From NCBI GenBank assembly GCA_031213475.1, contig JARUPZ010000014.1:5801674-5865673 (forward strand): a stretch of DNA of 64,000 nucleotides. The letters run 5' to 3'. Both the position numbers and the translations under genes were made by a program. A model generated the notes under the pieces. That model did not search any database, had not been told where the DNA came from, and saw only the letters and a list, made by a program, of their open reading frames with translations. This DNA comes from Nereocystis luetkeana (Eukaryota; Sar; Phaeophyceae; Laminariales; Laminariaceae). Numbering within the stretch: position 1 is the first letter of the stretch; each line of letters begins with the position of its first letter. This document shows, in pieces, positions 38,557 to 51,029 of the stretch.

Positions 38557-38583
38557 AGCAGCAGCAGCAGCAGCAGCAGCAGC
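38557..38583 (+). repeat. (AGC)9 microsatellite
   Basis: Nine perfect triplets. The matching site in U1 (about 27873) is shorter and interrupted and in U3 (about 52670) is mixed with GAA triplets. Confidence 0.9.
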
Positions 38584-41319
38584 GCGAAAATGACACCAGC
38601 CCAACGCGTGTGAGAATTAGCAGCAACAGCAACGCACCACACATCTCCTAAATGTTTTTTTGGGCTGCGCCGAAGAGATCGCGCGGGATTTGTTTTTTGT
38701 CGCGCTTCGTGGCATGTTCTTCTTCCGAATATTGCATGCGTGTTGTACCACAGCACCACGACTTTACTGCTATTTTGAAGACGAACGTCCCACGAAAACA
38801 CAAATGCCGACACCGCGCTGCCCATCTTGGCGACCCAGACGAGGGTGTTAAATTAACATGAAGTAAACTACAAGTAGGGAAAAACACTCCCATTTCGTGA
38901 TTTCGTCCATATATATATATCCCAAACGACGCGGTTACTTTTCATTTTAATACTGAAAACGAAGTGTAGATCGTCTTCGTTCTGTTCTTTTTTTTTATCC
39001 TCCGCCGGTTTGGTAGAAAAAAAGCTCAAGCCCACCAACCTTCCACACTCCAATTTCGTTTCGTGTGTCAGTTGATTCCATAGCTCCCGTTGTCTCCTCA
39101 TTCTATCGAGCACCCTTTCTTATGAGGTAGTAGCTTTAGCAGTTGTCCTCGTGGTATGACCATCCTGCCTAACGGCCGCATGCCCCACCACTGATCACGG
39201 TGTTCCCTCGCAATGTGTGCGGCAGAGCTTGTTTTGTACTGTTTCGTGCAGACTACCACCTGAGGTTGGGCGTCATGGCGACACCTCTTTCAGGTACCCG
39301 GTTATTATGACGTATTTTACGCACCAAGGAAAGGAAACGTCAAAACCGCATGCAATCGAGAATCAGTAGCAACAGCTGTATTGTGGAAGCTGGGGCATCC
39401 AAACAAATGGTTTGGGCTGCACGGCTTGACGCACAGGAAGCCTGACGTTGCGACCAGAAGGTGGACCCATGCTGAGAATCTCAATTGGACAAAGCGCGTC
39501 CTTCACTACGGTAGCTCTCGTTTGTTCTACGTGCACGCAATCCGTGTTCTCAGCCTGGGCACGTCGGCTTTTTTCGTACCAGGTACATAAATAGCTACAC
39601 TCGAGATGTAGATCTCTCGGGCTATTGTCTTCTTCGCGGCACGTTTGTATCGCCATCGACGACGGAGTATTCATTTTCGACACTTGGAACACGTATGCGA
39701 AGATCAGGCAATCACCGCTCATGATTTTTTACAAGCACCATGCCATGTTCAAAATGTTGTCCCTTCCCAGTCCGACTACATCTCAAGAGGTGGTCTCGCC
39801 GCCCAGATGCAACTGACGTTCGTGTGCCAAAACCAATCAATAAATACATGTAAATATGTATATATATACATTATATACGAACGTGGTTAACCGAAAGCTA
39901 GGAATATAGACCCATGGAATGACAACCCAACAGCAGCAGTACCTCCCCCCTAAAACTCTCGTTCTGAAAACCATATGAAGAATTATAATTTTCTGAAGCG
40001 TGAAAAAAACATTTTCTGCTCAGGTGGTGGTCGGATCATTCTAAAACGCAAGCCATATTATTTTTCTCCACCCTTGACGTACGAATGACGCCCGGATAGA
40101 GCCGGTCGGGGCACTCTCTCGAAATCTTTTGACGCCCACCCGTGTGTCTCACTTCCCTCCACCCCACGACCTTGACCAGCAACCTAATCGAACCACTTTA
40201 CCGTCACGCCCACTACTCTGCTGTACGTGTACGGATGGTCCTGTGTCCGGCGGTTCTTCACTCTCGAGCTCCGAGTTCGGATGTGGGTGAGTCTGGTGTT
40301 TCTGCTGGAGAAAAACTCTGCGCCATCATCCCACAGGGCGACGATCTATGAAGTACCGGTAGCAGAGAAGCAAGGCCAACCTGCACTCACACTATCAGCT
40401 GCAGAGCATTGTCGGACCCTTGTCCAAAACTACAGGACCATCACCCGCCAAAATGTGTACAAGTGAAGTGCTCAGCCCGACGTAAACGACGGATACTATG
40501 GCGTACTGAAGATACCATTCAAAACCTGATCAGAAAGTCGTAATTTTGAATGTGAATCAACTGATGCCAAGCGTGCTCAACCGCCTGTTCGCGTATACTT
40601 CGGAGTAAATGCATCCAGACTTGACCCCACAGCGACGGGTGTACGAGAAACACGCGTTTTGCACGAATTCTCGATCCCGAACCAACAACGTCAACAACGA
40701 TCGACCGCACCATCGTGCAGTAGCTGCTCGACACGGGATCAGGTCTGTGGCTTGAACAAGAAATAGCGGGAGGGGTCACATCGCCTGACTCTGAAGGCCG
40801 AAATGCCAACCGGAGTAGCAAACGCTTCGAGTTCCAGCCCATGGGGTGAATGCCCACCACAGATAGACAATTTTTTCTCTTTTGATGTATGAATGTTTTC
40901 GTTCTGTCGACAGCTGTTGTTACTGCCAGCGCTGCAGCACAGCAGGAAGTTTGTACACATATTTATCGTCTGTTTTTCAAACATGTGGTTGGCATGAACA
41001 TAGTGAAACGCAGTGAGCAATCAAAGTGCGATCACCATATTGTCCCCCTGACTACAGTACATCGATACCCCACCCAGTAGAAGTCCAAATCGATCCCCAC
41101 GCCCGACACAATACCGGGGACTGGGATTTAAAGTCGGGCGTTTCCGGTCGATCCACGGGCGTACTACGCGATAAAAAATTGTATCATATTGGCGCTGACA
41201 ATGCTACTCTAGTATATGTACCTCATAGCGGTGTTCGCGATTCCTCTGCGTTCCCCCTGCACACCCAGTAATCGTATTGCATGTATGTCCGAATCAGGCG
41301 TCCTTCCTCCGAACATTAC

Positions 41320-41408
41320 CTTTCTTTGCTGGCGCAGATCTCAACGCCAAGCACAACCCCAACCCGCGCGACTACCCCGTAGAATGCAAAACACAGCACA
41401 GGATAGAA
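41320..41408 (+). promoter_or_regulatory. Leader of pseudogene D, homologous to the leaders of B and C
   Basis: CTTTGCTGGCGCAG and ATCTCAACGCCAAGCAC are kept although the coding region is broken, showing that the duplicated unit included the promoter-proximal region. Confidence 0.35.
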
Positions 41409-42103
41409 ATATCGACGGCTCTTGGAAAGGCAACATTGCTCCGCGTGATTGCTTTGGATCTGGACGCACAGAGTCGGCCACCAACCATATTCCCACGTCG
41501 GAGTGTGATGTAGGCATCCTGGTGTTGATTTGATATTTATCTGCTTTGTGCTGGCTGTACCCTGTTTCAGAGGACGTGAGAAACCATGGCCGCTGTGCGA
41601 CATTATCATCAATATACCCGAAGCGAGGAGGCAAGGCACCCTTGTACGCCGTCGACTCCCAGACGGGCGATGCCAGTAACAACGTAACAGGGACTTGGTT
41701 AATCACCGAGGAATTATTCGTACAAGACGGTTATACCCTACAGGTAAGGGCATTCGCATTTTGTTTTCCCCTCGTGCTTGTTTCACAGTCTGTGCACCTT
41801 CAAGAAGGCCGCGTTATGTGTCTGCTCGTTGTGTTGCTTTATCCAACCCAAATAGCCTTCATTAACACTCGCATCAAGTGCGGTGCGACTATCCCGCATA
41901 AATATTTTTTAAGATCCTCGAATTCTCATTTTGTACGTACGGCATGTCGGTAGCACCTCCAACATGGTTACAGGGGTAGAACGACAGGACAGGCCTATAG
42001 AATTCCTTGACCTCGCTTTCTTCGTTTTTCTGGTGGCGATGCTGATTCGCGACGTATTCTTCACACAAAGGACATTTTTGTCAACCTGCGCGCGCACGGC
42101 GGA

Positions 42104-42406
42104 GGCCACGATATCTTGAGCACCAATGTAGGCTTCGAGTTGCACTTTAATACTTGCGTCGACGGTGATCGAGCTGCTGACAGAGATACAATGTACTCGA
42201 CAAAGGCCACGATATCTTGAGCACCAATGTAGGCTTCGAGTTGCACTTTAATACTTGCGTCGACGATGATCGAGCTGCTGACAGAGATACAATGTACTCG
42301 ACAAAGGCCACGATATCTTGAGCACCAATGTAGGCTTCGAGTTGCACTTTAATACTTGCGTCGACGGTGATCGAGCTGCTGACAGAGATACAATGTACTC
42401 GACAAA
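42104..42406 (+). repeat. 101-bp unit in three perfect tandem copies, spanning the exon 2 / intron 2 donor of D
   Basis: Copies at 42104, 42205 and 42306 are identical except for one A/G difference in the middle copy. The unit starts within exon 2 (GGCCACGATATCTTGAGC) and runs into intron 2, so the donor GTAGGC is present three times. Near identity marks it as recent. Confidence 0.97.
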
Positions 42407-42765
42407 AACGTGCGTTTAATGCAGTTCGTTCTTGCGGGAATGTTTCACCAACCGAGACACCAACCATAGCGCAACGCTCGTAGTTACCCTTGGTATCTGC
42501 GGTCTGTGTACGTGTTCCTGATGGTCCTTCTGGTCAACGATTATTCACCTTGTCATGTCAATAGCCTAGAACGTACGTGTAATCTCCTGAAAATCAACAA
42601 GCATGCCAGTAGTAGAGCCAGGAAGACGCGGTGTACAATAGAGGTGGTACATTTCCGCTAATATGGTTTCTGAAGGACACGCCTTTTCAGTCCACACTCG
42701 TTTAAAAGCCAATCTTGATTCGAAAAATGACTTTCCGTATACTTGGACGATGGATCTCTTCATCG

Positions 42766-43087
42766 GGATGTAATTTGAATCATGCTGAAATCAGTATTTG
42801 GTTGAGGTACGGAGCTTCTAAGGTGAGGATCCCCAGAGAACATATGGTGCACCGTTGAGGCGTTCTGCGACAGAGGTTCACTCAGACAAAACTGAGGCTC
42901 TTCACCTAAGGAGCTCCATACCTCACCCGAAAACCGACTTAGTAAAATTAATATTGCATCCCGAGAATATGACCATGCCCCAAGTATGAACGAAGCAACT
43001 TCGTTCGAGACGAGATTGCCATTCCGACGATTTTGGGTTAAGGAACCCGGTCATTCAGAAACCGGTTTAGCAGAAATATGATACCTC
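42766..43087. mobile_element. Palindromic repeat element in intron 2 of pseudogene D
   Basis: The right part (42852-43087, minus orientation) aligns with the elements at 57965 and 59739: TGAATGAC, TTCCTTAACCC, GTCGGAATG, TTGGGGCATG, GGTATGGAGCTC and AACGCCTCAA in order. The left part (42766 to about 42875) repeats the element's inner end in the opposite orientation, giving a large imperfect palindrome with arms of about 70-100 bp. Fold-back or MITE-like; family unknown. Confidence 0.7.
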
Positions 43088-45624
43088 AATCGTAGAAGGT
43101 GTCCTCAACTGTAGCATGCGTCGGAACCGAGGGGAGGTTTCTCCATCTTCGCTTCCGAGCAGACCGCTTAGCTGGGGACGGCGCTGACCACAAAATCTCC
43201 GACCTCTTCAAGCAGTTGTCTGCGTCGGGTTCAGCCCCGTTTGCTGGTAGGGCCTTGTGTTCTCGCCCACCACTGATCTGCGCCACCCCACGTTTTCTCG
43301 TGGGACACGATTACAAACGTGCCAGGCAAATACCAAGCAAATGGTCGATCGTACATCAGCGCCGTCTCCGAGATCATCACCGACAACACCCAGATGTGTG
43401 AAGGAAGGGCAAAGAAGCATGGGAGCGTCGAGGGTGGTCATTTAGATCAGCACAATGAGCTACCTTCGATACACAGGCAGGGAGGTTTGGGGCTTCAAGC
43501 GGACGGCGGGCCACGAAACAGCATCTCTAGGATCAGCTAACGCTTCGCGACACCACGAGAAAGACTCAAAAGAGGTACTTTAGTTTCGACGCGGCATGTT
43601 TGTTTATCTCCGAACAACGTCGAGGAACTGATCGACGGCGTAAGATAACGTATACTATTGCGTACCATGATTAAGCAGATATTATATTCCTGAGTATACC
43701 ATATCAAACCATACAACAACACACACGATCTTCAGATGTGTTATATGTTTCATCATAAGGTTGCTGTACCCATGCGAGCTATCATCACGTACTGGGGTGC
43801 ATTGTCGTAATTAAGTAGTCCCTAAACAGATCATGTAGGCACTCCTTTTGCGGCACGTGGTCGCGGTTGACCTCCACTTCAACTTATCCAACGTTTGACC
43901 ATGTTCGAAGGTTCTGCGTCGACAAGAATAGCCAAGAAGTGTTCGAAGATGTCAACGTCTACGGTCACATCTACCACTCGGACATACACCACAACATATT
44001 CAGGGTTCTACACGCACGGCCACGAACAGGGGAACTGGGGGAAGAGCACAAAGCACGACAACTTGGGGTATGCCTTCGATACTAAGGAGGGCAGGGACTT
44101 CCTGACGACCCACAACAACGCGGTCCACGCCAAAGGGTACCACAGGGTCATTGCCTGCGAGCGCTTCTGCGGGATATCTATCCAGGTGCGATGTAGTTTA
44201 GCCCATTGCGTGTTGTATCACTACAATATGGAAAGGAAAAAAACGGATATGGGATCGTCGTCTGACAGATAACGCGATATTCCACCCAACGCAAGATTGA
44301 TCACCTAGATAAGATGTGACAGACGTCAACAGTCCTTTAGGCACACGAGACGCTGTCGGGCACGTGTATGCACAACGCCATGTGGTGTGCGCCGTGGGAA
44401 GTATGGATGGCCGTACGTCCACCCAACTTCTTTCTCTTGCCGGCACCAAGGGAAACAAGGTTTACGGTGGTGCTGCGACGTAGGCTGGCGTTTTCCTTTA
44501 CCGGAGCAGCGACGACGCGGTTGTCATCGGTCAGCAGTTGCAGGAATAACGTATGTAGACCTCTGGGGGCATATCTTGAGTCGGTAAGGGGACATGCACA
44601 ATTTGCGGCGAAGCTGACCGGGAAAGGAAGAAATCCACCCCGGTATCGCCGTCTCAATGATACTCCTGTCGTGTGCGTGCTTAACAGACGTAGGAACCAA
44701 CAACAGCACTGTTGATTTGTTGTGCTTCTTGACAGGAGGTGGTACACCCACGTACGGGGCTCCCGTCCAAATTATAGTTTCTATTGGTGACATTGCCACG
44801 GTCTACGTGTTTGTATCGAGCTACACACCGGGGAGTCCTTGGCATTCTCAACTAAACGTTGGATCTAGACCGCGTCACCTGATTGTCTGGCGTAAAGGAG
44901 CCAATCCTTATGAACTGTTCCTAATAGCCACTGTCACACTCCATCGAAACGTACGTCGCCAACGCGGCAGGCCACTACGCCCACGATAAGGGCAACGCTG
45001 GACTGCTTATAATGGAGTCGTTCAACGCGAACAAGTCGGACAACGTATTCCCGAACAACAAGTGCGGCGTAAGTATGTGCGGCCACAACTTATTTCCCAA
45101 AAACTTCATCAAGCGGCTCAAGGAAGCCAGATCATTCACCGGCTGCCTGAACGGAGGCGTGCCATTCTTTGGTCCATCTTCCAGCCAAATATGGGTGGAA
45201 TCCGTTCGCCATCACGGCGCAATGTGTGCACGAACACGTCAAACTATAACGAATCGAGCCAGGTGTTTATTTCTCGCCACATCACCGCCGGTGTTGAATC
45301 ACCCTTCTGCCCAGGTACAACGCGTACTCATACCTTGGGTGGGACGCATCCGATGCGTTGAGGTCGGGCCGGTCGCAAGACAACTGTTTCCGGTACCACA
45401 TCCCCATCGGAGGTACTGAGACACTCACGATCACGGGATGCCGATGGTACCGAGTTTATCGGCAACTCGTTTGAGGATGCTGCGACAACTCGTTCCGATC
45501 CTGCTCCTAGAACGGTGATGTTGGGCAACATCGGCCTCAGAGACACCAAAATGAAGGTCCACACCGGTGCTTCGCTCGACAGGCAATCTGGATGTGGCTT
45601 CGAGGCCCCCTACACATTTGCCTG

Positions 45625-47849
45625 AACCAACATAATGCCGAAGCAGTGCTGAGACTGAAACGGTCTCCCCGTTAGAGGAGAACAACAAGCTTGATGTCGT
45701 CTACGGTTGAGCTGTAGGGTACAGGTGGTCCGTGTGCCTCCCTTCCACATCGCGCATTCGGGGATCGCTTGAAACCACCAGGCACCTTGGTTGTTGCCCC
45801 CCACTTCGGAGTACCGATCGCCGTTGACTCCCGAAAGATCCGGTGGATTTGGCGAGGTACAGATGAACGGCAAGTTGTTGGCACACCTATATTGACAAGG
45901 TGTTTTGGAGATAATAATGGGCTATCGTGAAGCATGTATATTCCTGTCCCAGAATTGGCCGCGAATCCGTGCGGTCTGGGTTCCGGTCGCGGTGGCCGTA
46001 AACTCGATACATATGATAGTTTGAACAATAGTGTAGTCTCACGCAAGCGTGTCGATGGGGCAGTGGGCCTGTGGGTGTTAGGGAGGGATCGTCTTGCGTG
46101 TCCGTGCTAAAGTAGCTGTGGCATAGCACTAAATCTCTCATTGGTTGGGTTGAAATGAATGTAAGGATTGAAGCATCAACGTCGGTAGGACGCCCGGTCG
46201 TGGTTAAAGCGTTCAATGTTGATTGGAAATGTGTTAAGTATGATCAATGCATGAGTAGCCTGTCTAAAATAGTTTTTAACCACGTCAGTGAGAGTAAGTT
46301 TGAGCGAGGGTTTTGTAAGAGTAGCTTAGGTAGGCTTAATTATTCAACGATTTTGTTTGTTATTGCTCGGGTCAAGTGGCGCAGCGCCACCATAATGACG
46401 TCGTAATAGGATTCATGTTCGGCGGTGACCAATGCTCAGACCTCCAGCCCTACATTGCTGGCACACCAGGCGCAGTGGCACTACATTATATGGTTCGTGA
46501 GCTTGCCACGATCTTGAACATAATGATTAAGTGTTTCGGCTTCCGTTTGCGAGCTCTGTGGGGTTAGAATTGCATCAAACGGCTACCTACTTCGCCTTGC
46601 GACAAGAAACAATATCTTCATGGAGGGAGCGACACGTGGCGTACACATTCATTCACGTTTGTTCGAATAATATGCTGATAGCACAGAAACTACAACAATG
46701 TCGAGGTGAGCCCAGGTATTTAAGGGGGGTGCAGGTGTGTCTACCGTATTGTATGGAATATTATTTATGGTGTACTGATAGTGTATATTCAAGCAGTGGG
46801 TACCAATGTGCTAGGCGCGGGGGGTCCCTGCGGAGCGAATCGTTAGGGCTTTTGCTTGGGAGTCACCGCACGGTAGGAGTTGCACTTTTTGGGTCAAAGT
46901 TTTCTGACCGCTTGAGTTCCCTATGTATGTGAGGAACCAGCAATTAGGATGGAAATTTTACTTCTGTTTTCAGTTTAGGACTAGCACATAGAAGTGCCGG
47001 TCGGGTGGCGAGAACAAATGTCTTCCAAGTATTGTGTCGGGTGAGATATTGAGCTCTAACTGTGAGGGGCTCAGAAACGTCTGGTGCACCCCTACCGTGG
47101 GTTGGCTCTTGGTCATCCTTCAACGTTTGCTGAACGTTCCTCCGATTGGGGTGCATCAGGCATACTTTCGCAATACTGCTGTAGTAGGGTGTAACTGCGA
47201 AGAGACCAAATCGAAAAAAAAAAACTGCTAGGTGTACAAACGGGACAGCAAGACGCCGTCCGGCTCCAGCTCAAACCAAGCATGGTGAGCTGGCGGCCGT
47301 TTACTGCGCGTAATTTGTATCCAGTGGGAGCCATACGAGCTTGGACTCGGTAACGGAGTCGAGCGAAGAATAGCAGTGGTCAGTGGGTTAAACCACTGGG
47401 GCTCTGTCTATCATAGTGTGTTTCTCTTGAGTAGTATTGGTCACTGGGGGCCATAGTTAATGGGTCCAAAGGTTGGTGGTAAAATTAGCGATTTATAACT
47501 TTGTTTTGCGAGTAATGTAGGTCCAATTAACTCTGGTTTCCCGTGATAATGAGATGCGTTGTTTCTTCGTGTACGGCAACACCCGTATAGGTGTCATCCT
47601 GCAAGCCAGGTGTTTTTTTGCTGTAGCATAGCCAGCCGCCAACAGTCCTCGCACCAATACCGGCGACCGAATATAAACTTGATGGTCTGTGGTTGTTCGC
47701 CGACGCCATCGCTGTACTCGTACCTACACACAAATAGCACATTGTTTCCGGGGATTTCATCTTCCTATCGAGCCAGGAAAATCGCATGAGAAATGCATTA
47801 TCTTCAAGAGTCCCGAACGTTGACCAGCGGACGGCAGTCGCACCACATC
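45625..47849 (+). other. 3' flank of pseudogene D and following spacer; no gene recognised
   Basis: Homologous to the 3' flank of B up to about 47300; beyond that I see nothing identifiable. Confidence 0.5.
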
Positions 47850-48540
47850 AGCGCGTGCAGGATATCGCCACTCACGGGGGGCTCTATCACTGACAACCGT
47901 ATCATAGTAATATACACTTCCTAAAGACGCGCGTTGTTTCCCAGGTTACGAAAGTCGTTGACAGGGCGAATCTGACGCCGGGGAACCGTTGTCAAGTTCC
48001 TAGTCGTTTGGCATCCTCCCTAGTAGGGGGCAGAAATCTGCGATCAAGGCGATATTCGAGAGTATGCGAGCAACCTTCGAGTTGGCGCAAACGTACGATA
48101 CAGCGTTTGAGGGGGCCGCAACCATACGGAACACACGATTCAAAAATCCGAAATTCAAACGAGAAACGACACACAGAAAAAGTAGCGCGTGTACGAAAAA
48201 ACAGCGGAACACTCAGGAGGAGCAGTAAGCACCAACCCCCATTCACAATCAGCGAGGCACCAAGGTACAACCAAGTGTGTTAGCAATCTCCAGAGCTCGC
48301 GAACTCGGAACGAAGTTGAGGTGGACGATCGTGTTCGTGGGTGGTGAGTTCAACATCTGGGTATCGGCTTGGACTGCGCCGGCCCATGCTTCACGCCTGC
48401 AAGAAGGCCCGAACAAGTAGAAATCTACGAAAAAATGACAAACCGACGGCGTTCGGCTTGGTATACCCTATCCGTCCTTTCGTAAGAAACATGAAATCGG
48501 GTGTCACAGAAGGTCAGCATCAATAGTCACATGGAGAACA
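47850..48540 (+). repeat. Block S-like copy 3 (pairs with 63060-63740)
   Basis: Ordered matches with 63060-63740: GGGCGAATCTGA; later GGGTGGTGAGTTCAACATC against a diverged GTGGTGATCAGTGG; TTGGACTGCGCCGG against TTGCACTGCGCCGG; CTATCCGTCC against CTATCGGTCC; GAAATC. It lies 2.2 kb after D, as its partner lies 2.7 kb after C. Relation to copies 1 and 2 rests mainly on the GGGCGAATCTGA region and is less sure. Confidence 0.55.
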
Positions 48541-50876
48541 CGGCAACGTTCACCAAAGTTCCTACTGTGTAAACAGCGAGAGCCTATGCTACACACTTTC
48601 TTGAATCGTAAACAGCTCAGGCCAGAATGCTTCATATCTGTTTCCCTCCGAAAGGCTCGATACGGCAGCGTCGTGGACCTAAAGGAGGATGGTCAGTACC
48701 AGAAAGGGCGTCACCCCTGCGGGTTTTCTGAAGCCCATACGAGGCAGAGCGTGGTATAAACGCCGAGGATACCGGCGGTCTCTCGCCCGGCCGGTACGGA
48801 GTTGTGGAGGAAAGAACATCGTGCTGACATATTCGAAGGCGAGGTTAAACACTGTTTCTGTAAGAAAACTACTTTTCTTCGCATGCCCTAACTACTTTCC
48901 ACCGTATCGTGTAGACGGCTAAATCGTGTCTAGCGAAGTGCGGCGGCCCCTGCGCACGCAACACGTGGGTGATCCTTGAGAGTGAGAGATCACTGGGCGC
49001 TTGGCCCCTTTCGAGTCACAGGTCGAGGAGAGGGTCACTAATGGCACTATCTTTCAATGTCTCTATTTGGCTCTACGGGCAATAAATCTACGAGTATGTC
49101 GAAAAGAAGAGTGTCATTATCATCGTCGACGAAGGGGCAATTCTCAACTAACAAGATAGAGTGTGGACTGTAATTCCGTACCGTTTGTTTCGTGGTCTTC
49201 TGTCCGGAAAGTGGTCCCTCTTAAGCTTCGTTTTAGAGTCCGGGGTGTTGCAAAAGAACGTGCTTCTGCGACGTACCCTACCATAGTACGACTGGTGGAA
49301 TCCCAGTCTTGCTGCATGTAGGAGTAATATATACAGCATTGTCGCTCCATCATACTTCGAAGCATCTACAACAGCAGCAGCGCCGTCTGTCATCCTCCAC
49401 AACTTTAAAACAAAAGTTATAGCCACCAATCTACCCACATACATGACGAGAACAACGGGCAGTTGGACAAAAAACCCCTCAGACGAAGACTCGTGTACGC
49501 GGTGGCCCGCGCAATTGGGAACTCCCTACACCCCCCCCAGACTTCGTCTTACGACGACATCGACATGTGGACGTACACAAACATGTTAACTATAATACAT
49601 CGGGGACCGACAAGAGAGCCCCTGATAGGATACTTGTAGTGTCCCATGCGCTCAAAACGAGTATGCGTTGGGGTTACAAAATATTTTAGGGCTCTCGCCA
49701 CCGGGTCGGCAACAATAACGTCTTGAAGACACCTTTTAGGATAGGGTCGTCGATTTTTTACAGAAGCACTTCTGAACTGGCGGGGCCCCTCGACTGATGG
49801 ATTCATGGATGTCGTTTGCGTTCCGACCTATGTTTTCAGAAACGCCTAGGGAACGGCTGGTTGTGCTGTAGTGTTTATCAAGGCCAAGGCATAGATAGGG
49901 AATATAGCTGTCTAACATGAGACGAAGAAAACAGGGCAAGGGCACCTCCATCGTAGCATTCATTTTCACTACAGTAGTGAACAATGTGTGTTGTGTGTGC
50001 CAACACCGAAAGTTTCTTAAAAAGGTGCCACATGCGACGTCCGTACTAAGGAGGCATACATTTTGATATCGTCTAAAGGTCACGATTGGTATATGTACTA
50101 CCGTCGACGGCTGATACGGTGTCAATGCGGCGGCAAGGGTCATTGTTTTGTTTGTTTCCGATTTGGATTGATGAGATGAGTGGTTGAGGCGAAAACGACA
50201 GAATCATTCTTGCGGGAGAATGTGCTAAGGCGTTCGAAACCATGCCGACCTTAAGCTACAGGTCCAACCCCATTGGGGTAGTAGTTGCGTTCTCTGGACT
50301 ATTTCACGTGTGTAAATATGTCCATGTCGTGCCTAATGCGTTAAACCGAGCCTCGTGCGGCTGAACTGAATCAAATGGACCGAACAAACCGTTCTGTTTA
50401 GTAGACGTTAAACCCTTCAGCAGAATACGTGCGCCGGTCGGTGTGCGTGCCGTTAGGTGGTGTTGTCTACAACAACACAGCTGGTCAATCAATATGTATA
50501 TGTCCGGGTTTACAGGACACGGCTCATTTATGTATCTACGTTTGTTATCACGGCATTCCGGTGTGCGCGTTTGAAAGCTTTTCCGGCTGCATCAAAGTTG
50601 ATGTTGCCTGTAATAGGGCGTACCTCATCTTTGTTCCGTGCCGTCCGCGAATCCTGGGCTCGAGTTTCCGGGCGGGTAGGGTCCGTCGCACGAGTACAAG
50701 TTCCACCACCTCGCGAACTCTACCAGATATCGGTGATAGCTCGACAGGACACCAAACACACGTCCAGACAAAAGTACGTGATGTGCTTAATTGGGGATGT
50801 TCGATATTGGTTTTGGTTTCGTTGTTGTTGTGTAGCTGGTCTCTGTCAACGATACCTGGCATCGGCAATTCGCCAG
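48541..50876. other. Spacer before remnant F; no gene recognised
   Basis: Includes the block 49549-49806. A very degraded exon-5-like stretch may lie near 50270-50340 (TTGCGTTCTCTGGACTATTT against the intact genes' exon 5), but this is too weak to call. Confidence 0.35.
49549..49806 (-). repeat. Duplicated block upstream of remnant F (pairs with 22237-22542)
   Basis: See 22237-22542. Same spacing to exon 6 in both remnants supports E and F being copies of one older unit. Confidence 0.5.
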
Positions 50877-51029
50877 GCAACTACGTCCCCGACGACGGCA
50901 CCCAGGGAGTACCCATGATGGAAGGCTTTCGACGCCGATATGTCGGACAACGGCTTGCCGAACATAAAGGACGACGTGGAAGTCTCTCGGGAATGTGGCC
51001 GCAACTTCGTCTTGAAGAACATCTACCAT
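50877..51029 (+). pseudogene. Remnant F: isolated exon 6 of a mannuronan C5-epimerase
   Basis: Begins after an intact CAG acceptor with codons for (G)NYVPDDGTQGVPMMEG, then a 1-nt insertion, then FDADMSDNGLPNIKDD and a segment with ECGRNFVLKN, and stops at an intact GTGAGA donor. Length 153 nt against 163 in B and C. Exon 7 is absent: about 50 bp downstream the sequence becomes spacer homologous to 26330 and 36860, so the 3' end was deleted or replaced at the junction with U3. Confidence 0.8.

Larger units (their letters stand above)
35351..41319. other. Spacer of U2 upstream of pseudogene D; no recognisable gene
   Basis: Aligns piecewise with 25420-30534 and 51080-55913. It contains microsatellites and a telomere-like tract listed separately. 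No open frame is shared across the three copies. Confidence 0.6.
41409..45624 (+). pseudogene. Pseudogene D: full-length mannuronan C5-epimerase, multiply disabled
   Basis: All seven exon positions are still visible: 41409-41743, about 42029-42127, 43292-43507, 43903-44185, 44451-44529, 44971 to about 45126, and 45315-45624. Lesions: start codon ATG is ATA (41409-41411); an Arg codon is TGA (41531-41533) and exon 1 is 10 nt short; the start of exon 2 with its acceptor is unrecognisable; exon 3 has CAC for CAG at the acceptor and GC at the donor; exon 4 lacks AG at the acceptor and has a 1-nt insertion; the catalytic DPHD reads DTKE (44078-44089); exon 5 has an in-frame TAG; exon 6 has lost its donor; exon 7 has a 1-nt insertion. 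Similarity to B and C remains clear, so decay is more recent than in E. Confidence 0.92.
35900..47300 (+). repeat. Duplicated segment U2 (spacer plus pseudogene D plus 3' flank)
   Basis: Same order of spacer anchors as U1 (see there), followed by the epimerase copy D and the same 3' flank. The copy number of short repeats differs from U1 and U3. Confidence 0.8.
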
